DNA of 16,662 bases from positions 1 through 16,662 of the forward strand of contig CAYJGB010000033.1 in assembly GCA_964369405.1 (NCBI GenBank), given 5' to 3'. The notes under the pieces were generated by a model. That model did not search any database and was not told where the DNA came from. It was given only the letters and a program-made list of their open reading frames with translations. The translations under genes and the position numbers were made by a program. Position 1 is the stretch's first letter; each line of letters begins with the position of its first letter. Below are positions 1 through 6,022 of the stretch, in pieces. Origin of the DNA: CAYJFG01 sp964369405. Its GTDB lineage: Bacteria > Bacillota > Clostridia > Oscillospirales > Acutalibacteraceae.

Positions 1-196
1 CCATTCTTTTCAATCATTATTTTGCCATACTCGTGTAAATCTACACATTCAAATAGATTTAGCAATATTAAAATATTCAAATCGTTTTCGAATTTTTAAT
101 TTAAATATTGATAATAAATTAATTTATGAATTAATTATGAACTTTATTTACAACATATTAACAATATGGAATTTTTGTAAATTTTTTATTATTAAG

Positions 197-244
197 TTGA
201 CTCTTTAATAATATAGTGTTAATATTGTAAAAGTGTTCGAACAC
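197..244 (+). promoter_or_regulatory. Promoter with palindrome at the predicted start site
   Basis: TTGACT (197-202) and TAATAT (220-225) are separated by exactly 17 bases, a good vegetative promoter for the operon that follows. A perfect 12-bp palindrome, GTGTTCGAACAC (233-244), lies where transcription should begin, which is a typical place for a repressor to bind. The regulator is not identifiable here. The half-site order (GTTC then GAAC) is the reverse of the usual Gram-positive LexA box, so SOS control is not claimed. Confidence 0.6.
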
Positions 245-280
245 AAATATTTTTTATGATAAGAAGGAGTTATCTAAATA

Positions 281-1177
281 ATGATTTTGTTTAATAATAT
301 TCACATAAAAATTCTAAGTTTTATCTTAGTAATAGTAATAACAATTACTTATAATGTAAGTGTTTTAGCGATGGAGTATGATGTTAGGTCACAAATTGAT
401 TTATATCAATACGATGCTAATTATGTTGAAAAATTAGATATTTTGAATGAAAATGAAATAGAAAATCTTAAAACTACAGAAGCTAATGAGCTTTTTGAAG
501 AAGCATTTAATATATCTTCAAAATATTTTACAGAAAAGGAAGTTAGATTAGCAATTGAAGAGTGGTCATCTGTAATTAAGTTAAACTCGTTAAGTAAAAC
601 ACAGAAGTCTACTAGTACATATCTAAAAACAGCGTCTACATCTACTAAAGGTAATAAAACATACACTGGCAACGTAGGTTTAGCTTGGATACGTGATACT
701 ACATCAAAGGGTTCACCATTATCTCTAGGAGAAATAATTTCTGGTTGTTATACTATTGAAGTCGACTATTTACCTTGGGAAACTGTTGCAACTATACTTG
801 CAGCTGCTTCAAAAGAAACTGTTTTTGATAGGCTTAAAGTTTGGGCTCTTGGTGGTGTATCATCTACATTGTTAACTACTTTAGTGTGTACTTCTCTTGG
901 AATAACTGGAGCACCGGCTACAATAACAGCTGTTATTGTTAGTGCTGTAGTATCAATTGGATGGGGATTATTGAAGCAATTAGATAAGAATAGAATGTCT
1001 GATGCATTTAATAAAATGAAAAAAAACGAGTGGTTAAGAGCTGATTTTATGACATATGATCATCAAATATATCGACATTATAAATCTTATAAGCCAGTTT
1101 CACACGTATTTAAAAATCCATTTAATCAATATGGTAAGTGGTATTCTAACGATTACGGTATAAAATATTCTTATTAA
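281..1177 (+). CDS. Secreted protein with bacteriocin-like hydrophobic segment
   Basis: I do not recognise the family with certainty. The start is supported by AAGGAG about 10 bases upstream. Residues 1-30 form a signal peptide (short polar start, long Ile/Val/Leu core, likely cleavage after SVLA), so the product is exported. Residues 35-110 are acidic and probably helical, and 105-130 are Ser/Thr/Lys-rich. Residues about 188-232 are a Gly/Ala/Thr/Val-rich apolar stretch with GG at 191-192 and a short break at 207-212, resembling the helical hairpin of membrane-active bacteriocins. The last 50 residues are rich in Tyr, Trp, His and Lys. The next gene, 31 bases downstream, encodes a small membrane protein with a terminator after it, which fits a toxin/immunity pair. 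That role is inference; a secreted structural or adhesion protein is possible. Confidence 0.85.
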   Translation: MILFNNIHIKILSFILVIVITITYNVSVLAMEYDVRSQIDLYQYDANYVEKLDILNENEIENLKTTEANELFEEAFNISSKYFTEKEVRLAIEEWSSVIKLNSLSKTQKSTSTYLKTASTSTKGNKTYTGNVGLAWIRDTTSKGSPLSLGEIISGCYTIEVDYLPWETVATILAAASKETVFDRLKVWALGGVSSTLLTTLVCTSLGITGAPATITAVIVSAVVSIGWGLLKQLDKNRMSDAFNKMKKNEWLRADFMTYDHQIYRHYKSYKPVSHVFKNPFNQYGKWYSNDYGIKYSY

Positions 1178-1208
1178 TAAATTTTAATTAACGTAAAGGG
1201 AAATGTTT

Positions 1209-1505
1209 ATGAATACAAAAAATAGAGCGAAACAAATCAAAATAATAAAGTGTACTATAATTATAATTTTTGAAATAATTTTAGTTACTTCGCATTATTT
1301 AGGAATAGAATATGTTTTAAATGATTACCTAATTATTTATGGAAATGTAGCATACATTATTTTTATAGTTATTGCTTCAATAATATTGGGAATATATATA
1401 GAAGTATTAAAAAAAATTAATAATTTTTCATCAATAATCAATATATTGATTATTTTTACAGGTATATGCCTATCAATATTTTTACTAAATAAAATTTTGC
1501 TGTAA
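1209..1505 (+). CDS. Small three-helix membrane protein, candidate immunity protein
   Basis: This 98-residue protein has a short basic N-terminus (Asn-Thr-Lys-Asn-Arg) and three strongly hydrophobic segments at about 11-31, 41-65 and 75-96, so it should be integral to the cytoplasmic membrane. An in-frame ATG exists at 1203, but AAAGGG (1195-1200) would be only 2 bases from it; the ATG at 1209 has the normal 8-base spacing and is preferred. It is the second and last gene of the operon and is followed directly by a terminator. Small multi-helix membrane proteins co-transcribed with a secreted toxin often confer self-immunity. That role is inferred from size, topology and position only, because no family motif is visible. 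Confidence 0.75.
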   Translation: MNTKNRAKQIKIIKCTIIIIFEIILVTSHYLGIEYVLNDYLIIYGNVAYIIFIVIASIILGIYIEVLKKINNFSSIINILIIFTGICLSIFLLNKILL

Positions 1506-1521
1506 TTATGTAATAATTTTC

Positions 1522-1547
1522 AAGTCACTATATGTGGCTTGTTTTTT
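1522..1547 (+). terminator. Rho-independent terminator of the secreted-protein operon
   Basis: AAGTCAC (1522-1528) pairs with GTGGCTT (1534-1540), with one G-U pair and a 5-base loop. It is followed by G and six T (1541-1547). The T tract touches the stop codon of the convergent gene. Confidence 0.75.
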
Positions 1548-3180
1548 ACATCTCCATACTTATATCAAACTTATTATCCTTAAAACCCATTTCTTCGCTA
1601 GTTCTAAGAAAATAATTATCGCTATTCCACAAGCTTACATAACAGTTTCTATCGCATACTTTAACTTCTCTCTGTTCTAAAATTTCTCCCACACCGTCTG
1701 CACTTTGTGCAGTTATCTCTTCTTTTAACATTGCTAATTCCTTAGCATTAAGTGGTGCATTTATTTCTACTCTTGCTACACCAAATACATCTCCATTCAC
1801 CTCCTCAACATCTAATAGGTAACTTTTAACTTTTGCGTTGACGGTGTCTATCTTATCATAATATTTCATCAAACCCCTTTCTCCAAAGTCCTGTATTTTA
1901 TTAAGTTCTTCTTTTATGTTTTCAGTGTAACCTGATAGCTCATAACTTTCTAGTTCTTCTTCATACTCACTTTGATACGAATAACCATAGTCATCAATCT
2001 GCTCAAATGTTACAATTTTTAGTGGCATATAGATATTTAATGTTTGTGTGTTATCTTGAATTTCTAAATTCATATTTAGATTAGTGTTTAGTATTTTTAT
2101 CATATCTTCGTTGTAACCTAAGTACGATATGTAACCTTGATGTGTAAAAACTCCTTTTTGATTATTAACTTTTTCTTCTCCATATCTTGCAAAGTCTATA
2201 TATTCTTCTAAGTTTTCATCATAATTAAAATATCCACTTTCAGCTATTAAGAATTTGCCATATTCTTCTGGTGTTTTAATATTTTTATATAATTCAAATT
2301 CAAACATAGATTTAACTAGTGTGGATAGTTCTTCTTGAGTTTCTATTTGTATGTTTTCTGCGAGTGCTGTAAGTTGCTCCATACTAGAGTTATCAAGTTC
2401 TTTTAACTGTGCTGTTACATTGTTTAGCATATCTATATTAGTAATATCTTTTTTAAGTAGTTGATATATTTCAAATGATGTGTTGTAATCTTCTACTTCA
2501 ATTGTTACTTCACCTAAAGAGGTTACATCTAGTCTATCTAGTGCTTTTACTATTTCAGATTCTTGGCAAGGTAGGTACAAAAAATCCCTATCACTATCTG
2601 TGTTTAAACAAAGTGTGATAGGGTTATTGTTTCCAATTGGTGCAAAACAATTGCCGTTATATATTGTTACTTCATCATTATCATTCACATAGACAAAACC
2701 ATATGAAGTTGGTAGGGGAGTATTGTTTTTCATAATATCTACTACATACTGCTCACCGTCAAAGGTCTTTAGATATTCGACACTAGCACCTCCATTTGCA
2801 TTTAGGTATAGTTGCTTACCTTTCGCATTTAAGTTGCTAAAATCGCTTACAAGGCTGTAGTGGTGCGTGTTTAACGTAAGGTTTATCATATCTTTTAAGT
2901 TATCATAATTTTTAGCTTCACTTACAGCATAAAATATATTTTTATCAAAGTCAGACAGTAACTCAAAGTTTTTAGTAAAGTAATTTAATTCTTCAAGTTT
3001 GAAAACTTTATCTTTTAAAAGTTTATTTGCTCTATCGTCATCATATATTTCTGTAATTGTTGCTGTAGATGAATTTGAATTATCTATTTCTAGTTTATTA
3101 CATAGTTCCTGTAGGTCCTGTTCTTTTATTGGAAAGTAGTTACCTGCAGTTGAGTTTTTAGTTTTAAAGTTTATATACAT
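1546..3180 (-). CDS. ArdA-like antirestriction protein with duplicated unit and extra C-terminal domain
   Basis: Predicted 544 residues. ArdA proteins are acidic DNA mimics that block type I restriction enzymes when a mobile element enters a cell. The recognised pattern occurs twice: an aromatic/Leu-Pro start with a Leu-rich helix and beta strand (about 16-45, again 203-231), an acidic helical stretch (about 55-110, 235-300), and an ArdA-type ending. The second ending is clearest, with EEYIDFARYGEE (325-336) followed by GVFTHQGYI (343-351); the first has TSYGFVYVN (158-166). Residues 380-544 form a separate domain containing NAPLNAKELAMLKEEITAQS and YVSLWNS (514-520), a pattern I associate with accessory proteins of Clostridia mobile elements. 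The product is strongly acidic. The start at 3180 is chosen because AAGGAG lies 7 bases before this ATG; an upstream in-frame TTG precedes that site. It is a leading-region type gene, consistent with a conjugative or mobilisable element. Confidence 0.7.
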   Translation of the reverse strand: MYINFKTKNSTAGNYFPIKEQDLQELCNKLEIDNSNSSTATITEIYDDDRANKLLKDKVFKLEELNYFTKNFELLSDFDKNIFYAVSEAKNYDNLKDMINLTLNTHHYSLVSDFSNLNAKGKQLYLNANGGASVEYLKTFDGEQYVVDIMKNNTPLPTSYGFVYVNDNDEVTIYNGNCFAPIGNNNPITLCLNTDSDRDFLYLPCQESEIVKALDRLDVTSLGEVTIEVEDYNTSFEIYQLLKKDITNIDMLNNVTAQLKELDNSSMEQLTALAENIQIETQEELSTLVKSMFEFELYKNIKTPEEYGKFLIAESGYFNYDENLEEYIDFARYGEEKVNNQKGVFTHQGYISYLGYNEDMIKILNTNLNMNLEIQDNTQTLNIYMPLKIVTFEQIDDYGYSYQSEYEEELESYELSGYTENIKEELNKIQDFGERGLMKYYDKIDTVNAKVKSYLLDVEEVNGDVFGVARVEINAPLNAKELAMLKEEITAQSADGVGEILEQREVKVCDRNCYVSLWNSDNYFLRTSEEMGFKDNKFDISMEM

Positions 3181-3195
3181 TTTTTTCTCCTTATT

Positions 3196-3220
3196 CGTGT
3201 ACAAAACGTGTACAGCGTGT
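3196..3220. promoter_or_regulatory. Tandem CGTGTACA repeats upstream of the ArdA-like gene
   Basis: CGTGTACA occurs at 3196-3203 and 3207-3214 (11 bp apart), with a partial third CGTGT at 3216-3220. Each full copy contains the palindrome TGTACA. They end only a few bases from the ribosome binding site of the minus-strand gene, so they are a plausible operator or leader-RNA element. No good -10/-35 pair was identified for that gene. Confidence 0.35.
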
Positions 3221-3248
3221 TAAATTTTATTTTTTTATTTTTGAGCAT

Positions 3249-3278
3249 ACAAAAAGAGGCAACTTAATGTTACCTCTT
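3249..3278 (-). terminator. Terminator-like hairpin reading on the minus strand
   Basis: AAGAGGCAAC (3254-3263) and GTTACCTCTT (3269-3278) form a 10-bp stem with a 5-base loop; the single mismatch becomes a G-U pair in the minus-strand transcript. On that strand the stem is followed by five U. It lies upstream of the ArdA-like gene, so it either ends a transcript entering from the right or acts as an attenuator in that gene's leader. Confidence 0.5.
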
Positions 3279-3288
3279 AAAATATAAA

Positions 3289-3325
3289 CACATAAAGTAT
3301 TAATTAATCTCAATTACTTTATGTG
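3289..3325. repeat. Perfect 11-bp inverted repeat
   Basis: CACATAAAGTA (3289-3299) and TACTTTATGTG (3315-3325) are exact inverted repeats around a 15-base loop. The stem is AT-rich and followed by only four T on the + strand, so it is a poor terminator. Protein binding or a role in transfer or replication is possible. Confidence 0.55.
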
Positions 3326-3353
3326 TTTTCGTGTGTTATTCTATTTTTATATT

Positions 3354-3442
3354 AGTGCTTGAAAACCCTTTAAAACCACTTAATAGTGTGGGCTTAGGTT
3401 CAATTCCCCTCAAATGGCTTTGGGGAGTATAATTCAAGCACT
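3354..3442. ncRNA. Structured intergenic element of about 89 bases, function unknown
   Basis: AGTGCTTGAA (3354-3363) is perfectly complementary to TTCAAGCACT (3433-3442), a 10-bp closing stem. Inside are a small hairpin, CACT-TAAT-AGTG, and a CCCC/GGGG pairing (about 3396-3425), giving a possible three-way junction. The phrase GGTTCAATTCC looks like a tRNA T-loop, but the surrounding bases do not form a T-stem, so this is not called a tRNA. It may be a small RNA, a transfer origin or a single-strand origin. The call rests on hand pairing only. Confidence 0.25.
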
Positions 3443-3472
3443 TAAAATTGCAAAAACATGATGGGCAATTAT

Positions 3473-3517
3473 CTCCGTTTTCCTCCGAGAAGCTCCGATT
3501 ATCTTCGCTTTTCTCGT
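3473..3517. repeat. Five short repeats at exact 10-bp spacing
   Basis: CTCCG begins at 3473, 3483 and 3493, followed by the variants CTTCG at 3503 and CTCGT at 3513. The spacers are five bases each and unrelated in sequence apart from ATTAT before two copies. A 10-bp period is not a multiple of three and no gene covers the site, so this is a DNA-level signal. All copies would face one side of the helix, as iterated binding sites do. The array is bounded by two near-identical 15-mers starting TTGGGGAGTAT (3420 and 3517). Confidence 0.55.
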
Positions 3518-3667
3518 TGGGGAGTATTATTGTCCCATCCTTTTGTAAGGGTGTGACGGTTTTGCTGTTTGTAAAAAATTTAAATTAGTTATACTTACTG
3601 GATAGAATATATGTTTTATTATATTTGCATATTCAGAGAATAGAAACATATTTATATTTCTGGTTAG

Positions 3668-3695
3668 TTGATTAATTTTCATAAATATGTATAAT
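3668..3695 (+). promoter_or_regulatory. Promoter of the methyltransferase gene
   Basis: TTGATT (3668-3673) and TATAAT (3690-3695) have a 16-base spacer and lie about 40 bases before the methyltransferase start. The -10 box is perfect. Confidence 0.6.
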
Positions 3696-3733
3696 AAATA
3701 ATAAGATAAATAAAATAAATTGGGGTGCATTAT

Positions 3734-4525
3734 ATGAAAAATAATGTTGTTAATTCTTATCAAAATAGTACAGAAGAACTTAGGTTTGATATAAAATCAC
3801 GAAAAATTGAATTTATTAATACCACACGTATTATAGATGAACATATTACAAAAAAATCTAATATATTAGACTGTGCAGCCGGTACAGGAGTGTATGCATT
3901 TTATTATGCTGACAGAGGACATAATGTTACTGCTACAGATATAACGCCTCGTCATATTGAAATAATAAGGGAAAACTTAATAACAAAAGATTATAAAATG
4001 AAAACAGCTGCTTTAGATGCTACAGATTTATCTGTTTTTGCAGACAATTCTTTTGATGTAGTATTTAATATGGGACCTTTTTATCACTTGAAAGATAATG
4101 AGCAAAGAGAAAAATGTATAAGCGAGTGTTTAAGAGTGTTAAAACCAAACGGACTTATATTTACAGCTTATATTTCAAGATATTTTATTTTTCAATTTGT
4201 AGGATTAGCTAATAGTAATTTTATTGATAAGAAATTATCCCAACAAATTTTAGATACAGGTATAGTAAATCACGAAGATGAGAAATGTTTTTGGACAGAT
4301 ACATACTACACAACAATTGAAGAAATGGAAAGTTTATATAAAGATTATAATGTAGAAATAGTAGACCACTTTGCACAAGATGGCATTACACCTTACTTCA
4401 AAGATAAGATTGAAGATTTTACAGAAGAACAATTTGATATTTGGTGTGACAACCACTATAGAATATGTAGAGAAAAATCTCAACTAGGAGCATCAAACCA
4501 TATTATAATTGTAGGAAAAAAGTAA
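3734..4525 (+). CDS. Class I SAM-dependent methyltransferase
   Basis: This 263-residue protein should transfer a methyl group from S-adenosylmethionine in the cytoplasm; its substrate cannot be told. Motif I of the Rossmann-like fold is DCAAGTGVY (46-54). The acidic residue that holds the ribose follows the second strand in TATD (Asp69). The post-motif strand is FDVVFNMGPFYHL (107-119), and LRVLKPNG (133-140) is the usual turn before strand 5. The pattern fits the Methyltransf_11/25 group, which mostly acts on small molecules. No DNA-methylase motif such as NPPY or DPPY is seen, so it is not assigned as a restriction partner. A GTG at 3725 is in frame, but the G-rich site TGGGG (3721-3725) is correctly spaced for the ATG at 3734. 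The gene has its own promoter and precedes a Fic toxin/antitoxin operon. Confidence 0.85.
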   Translation: MKNNVVNSYQNSTEELRFDIKSRKIEFINTTRIIDEHITKKSNILDCAAGTGVYAFYYADRGHNVTATDITPRHIEIIRENLITKDYKMKTAALDATDLSVFADNSFDVVFNMGPFYHLKDNEQREKCISECLRVLKPNGLIFTAYISRYFIFQFVGLANSNFIDKKLSQQILDTGIVNHEDEKCFWTDTYYTTIEEMESLYKDYNVEIVDHFAQDGITPYFKDKIEDFTEEQFDIWCDNHYRICREKSQLGASNHIIIVGKK

Positions 4526-4547
4526 TTTTTAATTTTTTAACCTACAA
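4509..4547. terminator. Inverted repeat across the methyltransferase stop codon
   Basis: TTGTAGG (4509-4515) pairs with CCTACAA (4541-4547), and the run of A after the first arm can pair with the run of T before the second. The stem spans the stop codon. No T tract follows, so it may be a weak terminator or an mRNA 3'-end structure. Confidence 0.35.
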
Positions 4548-4561
4548 ATTATAAATATTAA

Positions 4562-4590
4562 TTGAATTATAGGTTATCATATGATATAAT
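4562..4590 (+). promoter_or_regulatory. Toxin/antitoxin promoter with overlapping palindrome
   Basis: TTGAAT (4562-4567) and TATAAT (4585-4590) are 17 bases apart. The perfect palindrome TATCATATGATA (4575-4586) fills the end of the spacer and enters the -10 box, so a bound protein would block polymerase. Autorepression by the antitoxin or the toxin/antitoxin complex is the simplest reading, as in many such operons. Confidence 0.65.
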
Positions 4591-4618
4591 GTAAATATTA
4601 AATGATGGAGGAGATTAT

Positions 4619-5152
4619 ATGATAAACACAATTTTGATTGAGTATAAAACTTTACTTGAAAAAATATACGATATACAATTGTCATTAGATTCATTACCTC
4701 GTGGATATATATCAAAGAAAACAATTAAAGGAAAAGAATATTATTATTTACAAAACAGAGAAAATGGAAAAATCACTAGCAAGTATATAAAAAAAGAAAA
4801 TGTTAATAAGATATGTGAACAGCTTGAACAAGTTAAGCAATATAATAAAGAACTTCCAACATTAAAAACTAGATTGTTAGAGATAGAACATGGAATAAAG
4901 CTAATTGATAAAAATACCAGCAGAGAAATTATTGTTTTAAAGCTATCTTATAATATGGATTTTTTAAATAAAGAGCAAAAAGATAATAGTATTATGTTTG
5001 CCAATGCTATGAACTCTATCGAGGGTATATATGTAAGCGAAGTTACACAAGGTAAAGTAGATGATTGGAAATATGGAAGAAAAACTTTTAACCAAATATT
5101 CAATGAAACTCTAAATATGTATGGATTTACCACGGAGGTAAACAATGCGTGA
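4619..5152 (+). CDS. Antitoxin-like partner of the Fic protein
   Basis: This 177-residue protein is read as the antitoxin of the overlapping Fic gene. Residues 26-45 carry the conserved block LPRGYISKKTIKGKEYYYLQ, followed by SKYIKK (54-59). I recognise this N-terminal type from small proteins found beside toxin-like enzymes in Clostridia. Residues about 60-100 are a charged, probably coiled-coil helix. The C-terminal part resembles the VbhA type of Fic antitoxin: a short helix with SIEG (133-136), then VSE and a small domain ending in an Asn/Tyr-rich helix. In VbhA-type antitoxins the Glu of an S/TxxxEG/N motif enters the toxin active site and blocks ATP placement. Here Glu135-Gly136 are present, but the position four before Glu is Met131 rather than Ser/Thr. 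GGAGG is 7 bases before the ATG. Confidence 0.7.
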   Translation: MINTILIEYKTLLEKIYDIQLSLDSLPRGYISKKTIKGKEYYYLQNRENGKITSKYIKKENVNKICEQLEQVKQYNKELPTLKTRLLEIEHGIKLIDKNTSREIIVLKLSYNMDFLNKEQKDNSIMFANAMNSIEGIYVSEVTQGKVDDWKYGRKTFNQIFNETLNMYGFTTEVNNA

Positions 5153-5855
5153 CCCTTATTTATACGAAGAAATTAATGTATTAAAAAATCTTGCAAATAT
5201 AAAAGATAGAACATTGCTTGCCAAAGCTGAGGCAGATATAACAAACTTAGCAATGCTTGCAATTTACAATCAAAAATACGATAAGTTTGAGGTAAGTACG
5301 CTTTTAGATATTCATAATATAATTTTTGGGCAAATTTACGATTGGGCTGGAGAATTTCGCACAATTCAGATAGTGAAGTATGAAGATGTATTAGGTGGAG
5401 ATACGGTTAGATACACATCACCAAATAATATAAAAAAAGAACTTACAAGCGCAATGAAAGAAATATCAAAACTTAAAATGAGTAAAGATGATAATAGAGA
5501 AGTAGTTTTCAAGCTTGTAAGGATTATAGCAAATATTTGGCAAATACATCCATTTAGAGAAGGAAACACTAGGGCAATAATTGTATTTGCAGTGCTTTTT
5601 GCAAAATCACTTGGATTTACTGTTAAACACGAATTATTAAAGACTCACTCAGCTTATGTAAGAAATTCATTAGTATGGGCATCTCAAGGGATATATTCTA
5701 AGTATGAATATCTTGAAAAAATCTTTTATGATTCAATTTTAGATGATTCTATAAATAGTGAACATATTAAGACACGTAATGAAAATTACGATATGATTGG
5801 AGAATACAAGATTAACCAGTATGTTGAAAGACCACATGAATATATAGAAGAATAA
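5145..5855 (+). CDS. fic: Fic-domain toxin (class I, antitoxin encoded upstream)
   Basis: This 236-residue Fic protein would transfer AMP, or another nucleotide-derived group, to a hydroxyl side chain of a target protein. The core motif is HPFREGNTR (135-143): His135 is the catalytic base, Glu139 holds Mg2+ and Arg143 binds phosphate. Upstream, residues about 77-100 (VKYEDV through SPNNI) form the flap that positions the target. The overall layout matches VbhT- and IbpFic-type domains. No S/TxxxEG/N inhibitory motif is seen within the protein, so inhibition should come from the partner gene. The ATG overlaps the antitoxin stop (ATGCGTGA, 5145-5152) and GGAGG lies inside the antitoxin end, so translation is coupled. 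A cellular target cannot be read from sequence. The HPFREGNTR variant and the size are typical of toxin Fic proteins. Confidence 0.9.
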   Translation: MRDPYLYEEINVLKNLANIKDRTLLAKAEADITNLAMLAIYNQKYDKFEVSTLLDIHNIIFGQIYDWAGEFRTIQIVKYEDVLGGDTVRYTSPNNIKKELTSAMKEISKLKMSKDDNREVVFKLVRIIANIWQIHPFREGNTRAIIVFAVLFAKSLGFTVKHELLKTHSAYVRNSLVWASQGIYSKYEYLEKIFYDSILDDSINSEHIKTRNENYDMIGEYKINQYVERPHEYIEE

Positions 5856-5955
5856 TAAAATTGTATTAAAGTTTTATCGTTGCTTTTGCAAAGGAGTTTG
5901 ATTACAAACTTTTAGTAAGAGATAAATATTGTAACTCTAGTAATACACAATAAAC

Positions 5956-5995
5956 AAACCTGTGCCTAACTTATAAAGTATGGCACAGGTTTTTA
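5956..5995 (+). terminator. Strong terminator between the two convergent Fic genes
   Basis: AAACCTGTGCC (5956-5966) is perfectly complementary to GGCACAGGTTT (5982-5992), with a 15-base loop and five T at 5990-5994. It ends the methyltransferase-side transcripts. On the minus strand the stem is followed only by a mixed GTTTATTG tract, so it may work weakly for the opposing gene as well. Confidence 0.8.
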
Positions 5996-6022
5996 GTTAA
6001 ATATGATTGTATATACTGGAGT

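Noticed and set aside
1..95. A minus-strand open stretch at the left edge (31 codons including LFECVDLHEYGKIMIEK)
   Set aside because: It has an upstream TAA and no convincing start or ribosome binding site. It could be the end of a gene lying to the left, but the sequence in view cannot show that.
3354..3442. A tRNA gene, because of the phrase GGTTCAATTCC and an overall length close to 89 bases
   Set aside because: The bases around the loop do not form a five-pair T-stem, no anticodon arm can be drawn, and the outer stem is 10 rather than 7 pairs.
3473..3517. A CRISPR array
   Set aside because: Repeats are only 5 bases with 5-base spacers, far shorter than CRISPR repeats, and no cas gene is nearby.
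3527..3763. A 78-codon minus-strand open frame over the methyltransferase promoter
   Set aside because: It overlaps a good opposing promoter and the gene start, has low-complexity Ile/Tyr/Leu content, and no ribosome binding site.
3734..4525. A DNA methyltransferase forming a restriction-modification system with neighbours
   Set aside because: No NPPY/DPPY-type catalytic motif and no restriction nuclease gene; the motifs fit small-molecule class I methyltransferases.
5880..5943. A short open tract after the Fic toxin reading VAFAKEFDYKLLVRDKY
   Set aside because: It has plausible codon use, and AAAGGAG lies inside it, but it is under 30 codons with no start; at most a scrap of an older gene.
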